Assembly: GCF_004006015.1 (NCBI RefSeq)
Contig: NZ_CP034766.1
Span: forward strand, 3,133,001 to 3,197,000
Source of the DNA: Rhodococcus sp. X156
Lineage (GTDB): Bacteria; Actinomycetota; Actinomycetes; Mycobacteriales; Mycobacteriaceae
Reading direction: 5' to 3'
Length of the DNA: 64,000 bases
Under the pieces are notes generated by a model. The model ran no database searches. It was not told the DNA's origin and worked only from the letters and a program-made list of their open reading frames with translations. This document shows, one piece after another, positions 50,979 through 60,051 of the stretch. Position numbers and translations under genes: made by a program. Every line of letters starts with the position of its first letter. Position 1 is the stretch's first letter.

Positions 50979-52891
50979 CAGGCCACCGCCCCGCCGTCGA
51001 GGAAGTCGTACTCCGCCGAGTCGGCGCCGCCGGAGAGCTGGGCGTAGCCGGGGCCGCGGTCGAAGAAGGCCTCGTCGCCGGTGCGGGCGCCCCGCAGCTC
51101 GGCGCGCAGCGCCTCGGTGGCCGCGACGTCCGCCTCGGGCGCGTCGGCGTCACCAGTGATCACCACGCCGTAGTCGGCGCGGGCGGCCTCCACGGAGACC
51201 TTGCCCCACAGCACGTCCCGCACGACGTGGTCGACGTCGCGGTCGAGCGGGTCACCCCAGCCGCCACCACCGGTGGTGCGGATGCGGATGAGCCCGCCGG
51301 CGGGCACGAACTCGGCGTCAGCCAGGGCGTCCACCACCCGCTCGTTCGGGCCACCGGGGTCGATGGTCACCGAGAAGGACTCACCGGCCTTGCCGCCCTT
51401 GACACCCCAGCAGGCCAGGATGGAGCGGTCGGCGATGGACATGAAGTGCGCGTCCTTGCGCATCCGGATGAGCTTCTCGTAGCCGAGACCACCGCGGAAC
51501 TGGCCGGCGCCGCCGGAGTCCTTGGCCAGGCCGAGGCGCTCCACGATGAACGGGAAGCGGGCCTCGGTGAACTCCGAGGGCAGGTTCCGGGAGTCGGGCA
51601 CCACGTGGATGGTGTCCTCGCCGTCGGCGTAGTAGCGCCCGCCGGAGCCGCCGCCGAGCACCTCCCGCATGAGGTAGGGCTCGCCGCTGTCGTCGTTGCC
51701 GTACACCCCGGTGTAGCGGATGGTCTCCTGGTCGGCCGGCATGCGGCCGTCCACGGCCTTGGCCACCACGCCGGAGAGCACGCCGAGCAGCCGCAGGATC
51801 ACGAACGTCCGGGCGTTGGTCGGGGCGGGGAAGATCGGCGTGACCAGCGTGCCCGGCGGCGGGAAGCGCATGTCGATGAGGTCGACCACGCCCTCGTTGA
51901 CGTCGAGCTCGGCCATCCGCTCGGGGGTGTCGGCCAGGTTGCGCAGCACCGGGGCCAGCCACTTCTTGAGGAAGTTGCCGTCGGCGTAGTCACCGCAGTG
52001 GTTGATCGGGCCCTTGGCCTGCGGCGCGGTGCCGGTGAAGTCGATGATGAGCTTGGGGCCCTCGGGCTCGTCCTCGCCGACCTTGGTCAGGGTGATCCGC
52101 TGGGTGTGCAGCTTGGGGTCGTCCACGCCGTCGTGCTCGGCGTAGTCCTCCCACGTCCACGTACCGGTGGGGATCTTGGAGAGGATCTCGCGGCGGTAGG
52201 TCTCGGTGGTGCCGGAGACGATGGCGTCGAAGCAGGCCTCGATGGTCTCCCGGCCGTAGCGGGTGAACAGCTCGGTGAGCCGGCGCGAGCCCATCAGGCA
52301 GGCCGAGCACTCCGCGTCGAGGTCGGCGGCCAGCGAGTCGGGCATCCGGGAGTTGCGGGTCATGATCGACAGCGCCGCCCGGTTGGGCACGCCGGCGTCC
52401 CACAGCTTGATCGGGGGGACCATCAGGCCCTCCTCGAACACGCTGGTGGCGTGGCTGGGCATGGAGCCCGGCACGCCGCCGCCGATGTCGTCGTGGTGGC
52501 CGAAGGCCTGCACGAAGGCGACCACCTCGGGGCCGTTGCCGTCGTCGTGGAAGACCGGCACGGTGACGCAGAGGTCGGGCAGGTGCCCGATGCCGCCCTC
52601 GGACTGGTACACGTCGTTGTGGAAGAACACGTCACCCGGACGCATCGTCTCCAGCGGGAAGTCCCGGGCGATGGGCTGCACCAGCGCGCTGTAGGACCGG
52701 CCGGTGAGCTTGCGCAGCAGGCGGTCGTGGATGCCGGCGCGGTAGTCGTGCGCGTCGCGGATCATCGGGGAGCGGGAGGTGCGACCGATGGCGGTCTCCA
52801 CCTCCATCTCGATCGAGGCGAGGCTGCCGGCGACGATCTCCTGCAGCACCGGGTCGACCACGGTGGAGCCACCTAGGGTCTGAGTCTTCAT
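50978..52891 (-). CDS. hyuB: hydantoinase B/oxoprolinase family protein
   Basis: 637-residue partner of HyuA in ATP-dependent opening of cyclic amides (5-oxoprolinase, N-methylhydantoinase) or acetone carboxylation. Family marks: IGRTSRSPMIRDAHDYRAGIHD, PGDVFFHNDVYQSEGGIGHLPD, FGHHDDIGGGVPGSMPSHA, DFTGTAPQAKGPIN and GGGGWGDPLDRD. The HHDDIGG box is the metal or substrate site. ATGA overlap with hyuA. Substrate specificity not readable. Confidence 0.9.
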   Translation of the reverse strand: MKTQTLGGSTVVDPVLQEIVAGSLASIEMEVETAIGRTSRSPMIRDAHDYRAGIHDRLLRKLTGRSYSALVQPIARDFPLETMRPGDVFFHNDVYQSEGGIGHLPDLCVTVPVFHDDGNGPEVVAFVQAFGHHDDIGGGVPGSMPSHATSVFEEGLMVPPIKLWDAGVPNRAALSIMTRNSRMPDSLAADLDAECSACLMGSRRLTELFTRYGRETIEACFDAIVSGTTETYRREILSKIPTGTWTWEDYAEHDGVDDPKLHTQRITLTKVGEDEPEGPKLIIDFTGTAPQAKGPINHCGDYADGNFLKKWLAPVLRNLADTPERMAELDVNEGVVDLIDMRFPPPGTLVTPIFPAPTNARTFVILRLLGVLSGVVAKAVDGRMPADQETIRYTGVYGNDDSGEPYLMREVLGGGSGGRYYADGEDTIHVVPDSRNLPSEFTEARFPFIVERLGLAKDSGGAGQFRGGLGYEKLIRMRKDAHFMSIADRSILACWGVKGGKAGESFSVTIDPGGPNERVVDALADAEFVPAGGLIRIRTTGGGGWGDPLDRDVDHVVRDVLWGKVSVEAARADYGVVITGDADAPEADVAATEALRAELRGARTGDEAFFDRGPGYAQLSGGADSAEYDFLDGGAVA

Positions 52892-54984
52892 GCCGAAACC
52901 TCCGCGGTGGTGGTGACGAGCAGGTTGCCGAAGCGGTCAACCCGCGCGGTGAAGCCCGGGTGCACGGGCACGGTGGAGCCGAACTCCTCGATGATCGAGG
53001 GCCCGTGGAGCACGTCGCCGGGGGCGAGGTCAGCACGCCAGTAGACGGCGGCGTCGACGTAGCCGGTGTCGCCGTCGAAGCACACCGCCCGGGTGGCGGT
53101 GCGGGCGCGCTCGGGGTTGCCGTCGCCGGCGGCCAGCTCGGCCAGGTCCGGGCGGCGGATCGGGCCGATGCCCGACACCCGCAGGTTCACCCACTCCACG
53201 GCCTGGGTGTCGTCGCCGCGGAAGTCGTAGCCGTACAGCGCGCGATGGGCGTCGTGGAAGGCGCCGGCCACGGCCTCGGCCACGTCGGCGTCGAGCACGC
53301 CGGCCGGCACCGGCACCCGCACCTCGAAGGCCTGCCCGAAGTAGCGCAGGTCCGCGGTCCGGTCGTAGCGGTGCTCGGCGGCGGGGAAGCCCTGCCCGGT
53401 GAGCGCGGTGCTCGCCTGGCCCTGCAGCTCGGCGAAGATCGCCTCCACCGCTGCCGGCTCGAGGTCGTCGTGGCGGCGGATGGCGGTGCGCACGTAGTCG
53501 TTCTTCACGTCCACGGTGAGCAGGCCGAAGGCCGAGACGTTGCCCGGGTTGGGCGGGACCAGCACGCCGCGCAGGCCGAGGATGTCGATCAGCCGGCACA
53601 GCAGCAGCGAGCCGGAGCCGCCGAAGGTGGCCAGGGTGAAGTCACGAACGTCCAGGCCCCGCTTGACGGTGATCTGGCGAACCGCGTTCGCCTGGTTCCA
53701 GGCGGAGATCTCCAGGATGCCGGTGGCGCAGGCCTCCGGGGTCAGGCCGAGCTCGGTGGCCAGCTCGGTGAGCCCGGCGCGGGCGGCCTCGGTGTCCAGG
53801 GGCACCTCGCCGCCGAGCAGGTGCGGGGGGATCCGGCCGAGCACCACGTGGGCGTCGGTGATGGTGACCTCGCGGCCGCCCTTGCCGTAGCAGAGCGGAC
53901 CCGGGTCGGCGCCGGCCGACATCGGGCCGACCTTGAGCGCGCCCTCGGGCGAGACCCAGGCGACGGACCCGCCGCCGGCGCCCACGGTGACCACGTCGAT
54001 CATCGGGATCTTGGACGGGTAGACCCCGACGCTGCCCTCGGTGGTGAGCGTGGGCTCGCCCTCGAGCACCACGGACACGTCGGTGGAGGTGCCGCCGCCG
54101 TCGCAGGTGAGCACCTGGTCGAAGCCGGCGTTGCGGGCGATCAGCGCGGCGCCGAGCGCCCCGGCCGCCGGGCCGCTGAGCACCGTGGTGATCGGCTGGT
54201 GCACGACCTCCTCGGCGGAGAGCACCCCACCGTTGGACTTCATCACGTAGAACGGCATGGGGGTGTCGCGGCCGGCGAAGCTGTTCAGCCGCTCGGCGAT
54301 CGAGCGGACGTAGGCGGACACCTTGGGCTTGACCGCGGCGTCGACCAGCGTGGTCATGGAGCGCTCGTACTCGCGGTACTCGCGCAGCACCTGCGAGGAG
54401 ATCGACACGACCGCCTTGGGGTGCTCGCGCGCGATCACCTCGCGCATCCGCTCCTCGTGCTCGGGGTTGGCGTAGGAGTGCAGGAAGCACACGCCGAGGG
54501 TGTCGATGCCCCGGTCGCGGAACCAGCGGGCGACCTCGACGGCCCGCTCCTCGTCGAAGGGACGCAGCTCGGCACCGGTGTGGTCCAGGCGGCCACCGAT
54601 GGTCTTGACCAGGTGCGCGGGCACGATCCGGTCCGGCTTGACCCAGAAGTAGGAGTTGCCGTAGCCGTCGGGCACCGACTGCCGGGCGATCTCCAGCACG
54701 AACTCGTAGCCCTCGGTGGTGATGAAGCCGAGCTCCTCCACCTTGCCCTCGAGCAGCTGGTTGGTCGCGACGGTCGTGCCGTGGCTGACGGCGGCGAGGG
54801 CGTCGCCACCCTTGCCGAGGAGGTCGAGGACCTTGTGCACGCCGGCGATGAACCCCTCCGCGGGGTCGGCCGGCGTGGAGGGCGTCTTGGTGGTGGTGAG
54901 CTGGCCGGTGGTCTCGTCGAAGGCCACGACGTCGGTGAACGTGCCACCGGTGTCGATGCCGATGCGGATGTGGGGAGGCGTCAT
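52888..54984 (-). CDS. hyuA: hydantoinase/oxoprolinase family protein (ATP-binding subunit)
   Basis: 698-residue actin-like ATPase subunit. Phosphate-binding GIDTGGTFTDVVAFD at residues 9-23, SHGTTVATNQLLE, VMKSNGGVLSAEEV, LSGPAAGALGA, TCDGGGTSTDVSVV and VGAGGGSVAWV. First gene of the coupled hyuA-hyuB-caiB-accD3-like series; the palindrome 38 bases upstream of its ATG and a divergent importer operon share its promoter region. It should provide the ATP step for amide activation. Confidence 0.92.
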   Translation of the reverse strand: MTPPHIRIGIDTGGTFTDVVAFDETTGQLTTTKTPSTPADPAEGFIAGVHKVLDLLGKGGDALAAVSHGTTVATNQLLEGKVEELGFITTEGYEFVLEIARQSVPDGYGNSYFWVKPDRIVPAHLVKTIGGRLDHTGAELRPFDEERAVEVARWFRDRGIDTLGVCFLHSYANPEHEERMREVIAREHPKAVVSISSQVLREYREYERSMTTLVDAAVKPKVSAYVRSIAERLNSFAGRDTPMPFYVMKSNGGVLSAEEVVHQPITTVLSGPAAGALGAALIARNAGFDQVLTCDGGGTSTDVSVVLEGEPTLTTEGSVGVYPSKIPMIDVVTVGAGGGSVAWVSPEGALKVGPMSAGADPGPLCYGKGGREVTITDAHVVLGRIPPHLLGGEVPLDTEAARAGLTELATELGLTPEACATGILEISAWNQANAVRQITVKRGLDVRDFTLATFGGSGSLLLCRLIDILGLRGVLVPPNPGNVSAFGLLTVDVKNDYVRTAIRRHDDLEPAAVEAIFAELQGQASTALTGQGFPAAEHRYDRTADLRYFGQAFEVRVPVPAGVLDADVAEAVAGAFHDAHRALYGYDFRGDDTQAVEWVNLRVSGIGPIRRPDLAELAAGDGNPERARTATRAVCFDGDTGYVDAAVYWRADLAPGDVLHGPSIIEEFGSTVPVHPGFTARVDRFGNLLVTTTAEVSA

Positions 54985-55021
54985 GGGTGCGAGTCAACTG
55001 GCACTACTCGCCAAAGTCGCT

Positions 55022-55034
55022 GGCAATAGTTGCC
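55022..55034. promoter_or_regulatory. GGCAAC-N-ATTGCC palindrome before hyuA
   Basis: On the minus strand GGCAACTATTGCC, 38 bases upstream of the hyuA ATG; pairs with the site before carbamate kinase. Probable operator of a pathway regulator not encoded in the window. Confidence 0.65.
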
Positions 55035-55149
55035 GAGGGTGCGGCACGGGTTTTAGCAGCGCTCCGGTGCGGCCGACCGACCAGCGGCGACTCCGAGTTA
55101 AGTCTGCGAGACAGGCCGGTAAACCCCCAGGCGGCGGGCCGCACGTCCA

Positions 55150-55178
55150 TTGACACCCCCCTCGGGCGTTGGTCGAAT
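55150..55178 (+). promoter_or_regulatory. promoter of the importer operon
   Basis: TTGACA (55150-55155), 17-base spacer, TCGAAT (55173-55178): perfect -35 and a 4/6 -10 for a primary sigma factor. Transcription would start near 55185, just before the palindrome GAGACGCCGTCTC. Confidence 0.55.
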
Positions 55179-55320
55179 GTCGCGTAGTTCGAGACGCCGT
55201 CTCTGGCCACTTCCCCTACCGCTCAGCACCGGGGCGCTGCCCGCGCCCGGGTGCACCGTCCACTGTGGCCGCTCGTCGTCGATCCCCGCGCACGTCCCCT
55301 TGTCGCCCCTGGAGGCTTCG

Positions 55321-56406
55321 ATGACGACCCACCTCGCCCGTCCGCCCGCCCGCCCCCGCCGGCTGCGCCGCCACCTCGGCGCCGTCGCCGCCGGCTGCGC
55401 CCTGCTGCTGCTGACCGCCTGCGGGGGGACGACCGGTGCGGAGTCCACCGGTGGAGGCGGCTCCGGGGACGCGGCGGCGCCGCTGGTCTACGGCATCTTC
55501 GCGACGCCGCTGGAGGAGCCCTGGGACGGCGCGATCCACACCGCGCTCACCAAGGCCGCCGACGAGGGCAAGATCCGCTACAAGCACGTGGACAACCTGA
55601 AGACCTCGGACTCGCTGGAGCGCTCCCTGCGCGACGTCGCGCGCACCGAGAAGCCCGCCGCCATCATGGGTGACGCGTTCGCGGCCGAGGAGGCCGTGCG
55701 GAAGGTGGCCGCGGAGTTCCCGACCATCCCGTTCGTCTTCGGGTCCGGGGGCAAGCCCGTCGCACCGAACATGAGCGTCTTCGACAACTGGATGCAGGAC
55801 CCCGCCTACCTGGCCGGGATGCTGGCCGGAGGCCTCACCAAGACCAACACCATCGGGGTGGTCGGGGCCATGCCCATCCCCGAGGTCAACCGGATCGTCA
55901 ACGCCTTCGTGCAGGGCATCAAGGCCACCAACTCCCAGGCCACGGTGAAGGTGTCCTTCATCAACACCTTCTTCGACCCGGCGGCGGCCAAGCAGTCGGC
56001 CCAGGCCCAGATCGCCGCCGGTGCCGACGTCCTCTTCGCCGAGCGTGACGGCGTGATCGCCGCCGCCAAGGAGGCGAACATCCCGGTCGTCGGCATGATG
56101 ACCGACCAGTCCGCGGACGGGCCCAAGCACGTGGCGACGTCGCTGATCTGGAACGTCAGCCCCACCGTGGAGGCCGTGATCAAGCAGGCCACCGGCGGGC
56201 CCGAGGCCGTCGACCTCGGCAAGTTCTCCTTCATGAACGTGGGCGGCAGCGCACTGGCACCCCTGAACACCGACGTGGTCGGGGGCATCCCCGACGCGCT
56301 GGCCAAGCAGGTGGCCGCCAAGGAGCAGGAGATCAAGAGCGGGGCGTTCGTCACGCCGGTGGACGAGAGCGCACCGGCCGGCTCCATCGTGGTCGCGGGC
56401 GAGTGA
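55321..56406 (+). CDS. BMP family ABC transporter substrate-binding lipoprotein
   Basis: 361-residue surface lipoprotein capturing a nucleoside or nucleobase for import. Lipobox LLTACGG with Cys34; basic n-region. BMP (PnrA/Med) fold marks: LVYGIFATPLEEPWDGAIHTAL, IMGDAFAAEEAVRKVAAEFPTIPFVFGSG, DPAYLAGMLAGGLTKTNTIGVVGAMPIPEVNRIVNAFVQGI and INTFFDPAAAKQSAQAQIAAGADVLF. Such proteins bind purine and pyrimidine nucleosides, some bind nucleobases. ATG with GGAGG upstream. First gene of the import operon. Confidence 0.92.
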   Translation: MTTHLARPPARPRRLRRHLGAVAAGCALLLLTACGGTTGAESTGGGGSGDAAAPLVYGIFATPLEEPWDGAIHTALTKAADEGKIRYKHVDNLKTSDSLERSLRDVARTEKPAAIMGDAFAAEEAVRKVAAEFPTIPFVFGSGGKPVAPNMSVFDNWMQDPAYLAGMLAGGLTKTNTIGVVGAMPIPEVNRIVNAFVQGIKATNSQATVKVSFINTFFDPAAAKQSAQAQIAAGADVLFAERDGVIAAAKEANIPVVGMMTDQSADGPKHVATSLIWNVSPTVEAVIKQATGGPEAVDLGKFSFMNVGGSALAPLNTDVVGGIPDALAKQVAAKEQEIKSGAFVTPVDESAPAGSIVVAGE

Positions 56407-58061
56407 GCGCACCGGCAGCGCGTGCACCCCACCGCGAGGCCGGCCCCGGCGAACCCCTCATCGAGCTGCGCGAGATCGGCAAGCGCTACGGCGACCTGGT
56501 GGCCAACGACGGCGTGACGCTGTCGGTGGCCGCCGGCGAGGTGGTCGCCATGCTCGGGGAGAACGGCGCGGGAAAGTCCACCCTGATGAAGATCGTCTAC
56601 GGGCTGGTGCGAGCGGACTCCGGGACCATCTGGATGGGCGGCCGGGAGCTGGCCATCAGCTCGCCCCGGGACGCCATGGCCGCCGGGATCGGGATGGTGA
56701 CGCAGGAGTTCTCCCTGGTGGAGACCATGACGGTCACCGAGAACGTGGCCCTGTCCGGCATCGGTCTCGGCCGGGTGGACCTGCGCGCGGCCCGGCGCCG
56801 CGTGGTGGCGGCGATGGAGCGGATCGGGGTGTCGCTGGACCCGGACGCGCTGGTGTCCACGCTGTCCATCGGCGAGCGCCAGCGCGTGGAGATCGTCAAG
56901 GCCCTCTTCCACGACTGCCGGGTGCTGATCCTGGACGAGCCCACCGCGGTGCTGGTGCCGCAGGACGTGCGGGCGCTGTTCACCACCGTGGAGCGGCTGC
57001 GCGCCGCCGGCCTCGGGGTGCTGTTCGTCTCGCACAAGCTGCGCGAGGTGGCCGAGATCTCCGACCGGGTGGTGGTGCTGCGCAAGGGTCGGCTGGTGGC
57101 CACCCGGCGGACCGCCGACGTGGACGTGACCACCCTGGCCGCCCTGATGATGGGCATCGCCGGCGACGCACCGCCGCCGTCGACCGAGGCCGCCACGGCG
57201 GTGGGCCTGCCCACCGAGGCCACACCGACCGCACCCGCCGAGCCCACCCCGGCCGCGCCCGTGCGCCCGGCCGGGTCCGCCGAGGCGGAGCCGGTGCTCC
57301 AGCTGAGCGGGCTGTCGGCGCAGCGGGGCGGTCGCACGGTGCTCGACGGGGTGGACCTGGTGGTGCGCCCCGGGGAGATCGTGGGCATCGCGGGCATCTC
57401 CGGCAACGGGCAGACCGAGCTGATGGACGTGCTGTGCGCGGTGCAGGCACCGTCGCAGGGCACGATTTGCGTGGCCGGCACCGACGTGACGCGGCTGGGC
57501 AGCGGCGCTCGCCTGGCTGCCGGGCTCGGGCGGCTCACCGAGGACCGCAAGGGCAGCGTGGTGCCCACCATGAGCGTCGCCGACAACCTGGTGCTGGAGG
57601 ACCTCGCCGCCTACACCCGCCGCGGGCTGCTCGACCGCCCCGCGGTGCGGGCGCACGCCGAGGAGATGATCGAGCGGTTCGCCATCCGGGCCAAGCCGGG
57701 CGACGCCATCGGCACGCTCTCCGGCGGCAACGTGCAGAAGGTCCTGCTGGCCCGTGCGCTGGCCCGCCGGCCCCGGGTCCTCGTGGTGGCCCAGCCCACC
57801 CGGGGGCTGGACGTGGGCGCCTACCGGTACGTGCACACCCAGCTGCAGCAGCTGCGCAGCTCCGGCGCCGGCGTGGTGGTGATCTCCGAGGACCTGGACG
57901 AGATCACCAGCCTCTGCGACCGGATCGCGGTGCTCTTCCGCGGCCAGGTCGTCGGCGAGCTCTCCGGCGCCGACGCCACCCCCGAGCGACTGGGCCTGAT
58001 GATGGCCGGCGAGGCAGTGCACGTCATGAGCGAGCGAAGCGACGTGGGAACGACGTCATGA
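56403..58061 (+). CDS. nucleoside-type ABC transporter ATP-binding protein (two domains)
   Basis: 552-residue tandem ATPase of the sugar/nucleoside importer type. Domain 1: Walker A GENGAGKST, signature LSIGERQRVEIVKAL, Walker B LILDEPTAVLVPQ. Domain 2 (from about 300): degenerate Walker A GISGNGQTE, LSGGNVQKVLLARALA, VLVVAQPTRGLDVGA, so only site 1 is fully catalytic, as usual for the class. A Pro/Ala/Thr-rich linker (about 258-295) joins them. Start GTG overlaps the BMP stop. The last 11 residues (MSERSDVGTTS) lie in a segment that duplicates the junction ACGTCATGAG. Confidence 0.92.
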   Translation: MSAPAARAPHREAGPGEPLIELREIGKRYGDLVANDGVTLSVAAGEVVAMLGENGAGKSTLMKIVYGLVRADSGTIWMGGRELAISSPRDAMAAGIGMVTQEFSLVETMTVTENVALSGIGLGRVDLRAARRRVVAAMERIGVSLDPDALVSTLSIGERQRVEIVKALFHDCRVLILDEPTAVLVPQDVRALFTTVERLRAAGLGVLFVSHKLREVAEISDRVVVLRKGRLVATRRTADVDVTTLAALMMGIAGDAPPPSTEAATAVGLPTEATPTAPAEPTPAAPVRPAGSAEAEPVLQLSGLSAQRGGRTVLDGVDLVVRPGEIVGIAGISGNGQTELMDVLCAVQAPSQGTICVAGTDVTRLGSGARLAAGLGRLTEDRKGSVVPTMSVADNLVLEDLAAYTRRGLLDRPAVRAHAEEMIERFAIRAKPGDAIGTLSGGNVQKVLLARALARRPRVLVVAQPTRGLDVGAYRYVHTQLQQLRSSGAGVVVISEDLDEITSLCDRIAVLFRGQVVGELSGADATPERLGLMMAGEAVHVMSERSDVGTTS

Positions 58062-59155
58062 GAATGGTCCTACGTGGCCACGAGCCGCGCTGGGTGGCCC
58101 CCGCCGCGGTGGCTTTGGCCATCCTCGTCACCGTCGCCCTCACCGCCATCCCCATCCGCCTCGCCGGCGCCAACCCGCCGGCGGCGTTCGAGCGGTACCT
58201 GTTCACCCCGCTGAGCTCCACGGCAAACCTCTACGAGGTGCTGCTCACGGCCACCCCGCTGCTGTTCACCGGGCTGGCGGTGGCCATCGCCTTCCGTGCC
58301 GGCTACTGGAACATCGGCGCGGAGGGGCAGTTCCTGGCCGGCGCCATCGGCACCACGGCCATCGGCCTGGGCCTGCCCGACCTGCCTGCCCCGCTGGCCC
58401 TTCCGCTCGGCTTCCTCGCCGGAGCCCTGGGCGGCGTGCTGTGGGCGACCCTGCCCGCGTGGCTCAAGCGGCGCGCCAACATCGACGAGGTGGTCACCAC
58501 GCTGCTGCTCAACCCGGTGGCCCTGCTCGTGGTGCAGGGCCTGCTGGTCGGGCCCTGGCGCAACTCCAGCAGCGGCTTCACCGACTCCAACCGGATCGGC
58601 CACGGCTACGACCTGCCGGCGCTGCTGCCCGGCACCCGGGTGCACTGGGGATTCGCCGTGGCCCTCGTGGCGGTCGTCCTCACCTGGCTGGTGATGTCGC
58701 GGACGGCGACCGGGGTGCGCATCAGGGCCGCCGGCCAGGCCCCGCAGGCCGCCGCGTTCAGCGGCATCGCCGTGGGCCGCCTGCAGTGGCGGTGTGCCCT
58801 GGTCTCCGGCGGTGTCGCCGGCCTGGGCGGCGCCTCCCAGGTGATGGGCGTGCAGCACCAGCTGACGGCGGGCATCAGCAACAGCTACGGCTACACCGGC
58901 GTCATCATCGCCACCCTCGCCGGGCTGAGCGCGGTGGGCGTGCTGCTGGTCGCCGGCCTGCTCGCCGACATCACCGTGGGCGCGGAGAACGTCTCTCTGG
59001 TGCTGCAGGTGCCCGCCCAGCTCGGCCGCGTGTTCAGCGCCCTGCTGCTGCTGGTCGTGCTCTCGGCGATGATGTGGCGCCGCTACCGCGTCCAGCTGCG
59101 CACCCACACCCGCCGGCGATCGCGGTCGAGCGCGGCCGAGGAGGTACCCGCATGA
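58058..59155 (+). CDS. ABC transporter permease (nucleoside importer, first)
   Basis: 365-residue permease of the branched-chain/nucleoside family. Eight to ten helices; family signature FRAGYWNIGAEGQFLAGAI, RANIDEVVTTLLLNPVALLVVQGLL and the coupling segment RIRAAGQAPQAAAFSGIAVGRLQWRCALVSGGVAGLGG. Starts by ATGA overlap with the ATPase. Pairs with the next gene to make the pore. Confidence 0.92.
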   Translation: MRMVLRGHEPRWVAPAAVALAILVTVALTAIPIRLAGANPPAAFERYLFTPLSSTANLYEVLLTATPLLFTGLAVAIAFRAGYWNIGAEGQFLAGAIGTTAIGLGLPDLPAPLALPLGFLAGALGGVLWATLPAWLKRRANIDEVVTTLLLNPVALLVVQGLLVGPWRNSSSGFTDSNRIGHGYDLPALLPGTRVHWGFAVALVAVVLTWLVMSRTATGVRIRAAGQAPQAAAFSGIAVGRLQWRCALVSGGVAGLGGASQVMGVQHQLTAGISNSYGYTGVIIATLAGLSAVGVLLVAGLLADITVGAENVSLVLQVPAQLGRVFSALLLLVVLSAMMWRRYRVQLRTHTRRRSRSSAAEEVPA

Positions 59156-60051
59156 GCATCAACGTCCTCGCCCTCATCGGCGCGATGCTCACCATCGCCA
59201 CCCCGCTGGTCTGGGCGGGCGTGGGCGAGCTGGTGGTGGAGCGCACCGGCATCCTGAACCTGGGCATCGAGGGCACCATGTACCTGGGCGCCTTCGCCGG
59301 CTTCCTGACGGCCGTGCGCACCGGCTCACCGTGGCTCGGGCTGCTCGTGGCCGTCGTGGCCGGGATGCTCGCCGGGGTGCTGATGGGTCTGCTCACCGTC
59401 ACCCTGGGGCTCAACCAGCACGTCTCCGGCATCGGCCTGACCCTGCTGTTGGTGGCCTCCTGCGAGTTCACCTTCCGGCTGCTCTACGCCGGAGACCGCC
59501 CCACCATGGACCGCAAGTTCGAGGTGCTGCTGGCCGACGTGCAGGTGCTCAACCAGCACTGGCTCACCTACCTGGCGTTCCTGGTGCTGGCTCCTGGAGC
59601 CTGGTGGGTGCTGCGCTCGACCGGCGTGGGCTACCGCCTGCGGGCGGTGGGTGAGAACTTCGAGGCCGCCGAGGTGGCCGGCATCTCGGTGACCCGCACG
59701 CGCTACGCGGCGCTGGTGGTCGGCAGCGCCTTCATGGCCATCGGCGGGGCCTTCCTTACCCTGGCCGTGCTGGGCAGCTTCACCCTGGACATCATCAACG
59801 GCCGGGGCTGGGTGTGCATCGCGCTGGTGATCTTCGCCAAGTGGCGGGTGTGGCCGGCCCTGGGGGGTGCACTCATCTTCGCGGTGACCGACGCGCTGCA
59901 GCTGCAGCTGGCCATCACCGCCACGTTCAGCCAGATCCCCCGCGAGCTGATGCTGGCGCTGCCCTACCTGGCCGTGATCGCCGCCCTCTTCGTCTGGGGC
60001 CGCAAGGTCCGCTACCCCGCCTCCTACCTCAAGGCCTACCGCCGTGCCTGA
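59152..60051 (+). CDS. ABC transporter permease (nucleoside importer, second)
   Basis: 299-residue second permease. Signature VVERTGILNLGIEGTMYLGAFAGF, LGLNQHVSGIGLTLL and the coupling helix LRAVGENFEAAEVAGISVTRTRYAALVVGSAFMAIGGA. ATG after GAGGAGG and overlapping the first permease stop. Its final codons and stop are in a 15-bp tandem repeat. Confidence 0.92.
   Translation: MSINVLALIGAMLTIATPLVWAGVGELVVERTGILNLGIEGTMYLGAFAGFLTAVRTGSPWLGLLVAVVAGMLAGVLMGLLTVTLGLNQHVSGIGLTLLLVASCEFTFRLLYAGDRPTMDRKFEVLLADVQVLNQHWLTYLAFLVLAPGAWWVLRSTGVGYRLRAVGENFEAAEVAGISVTRTRYAALVVGSAFMAIGGAFLTLAVLGSFTLDIINGRGWVCIALVIFAKWRVWPALGGALIFAVTDALQLQLAITATFSQIPRELMLALPYLAVIAALFVWGRKVRYPASYLKAYRRA

Larger units (their letters stand above)
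54985..55320. other. divergent control region between hyuA and importer operons
   Basis: 336 bases with no credible gene. It contains the GGCAAC-N-ATTGCC palindrome near hyuA, a second looser inverted repeat TGGC-N7-GCCA (around 55000-55013), the promoter TTGACA/TCGAAT for the importer, the palindrome GAGACGCCGTCTC (55191-55203) right after its predicted start site, and a GC-rich leader of about 135 bases. No known riboswitch class recognised. Confidence 0.6.

Noticed and set aside
55185-55320. Purine or guanidine riboswitch in the importer leader
   Set aside because: The leader is long enough but no conserved core of a known class could be recognised by eye.
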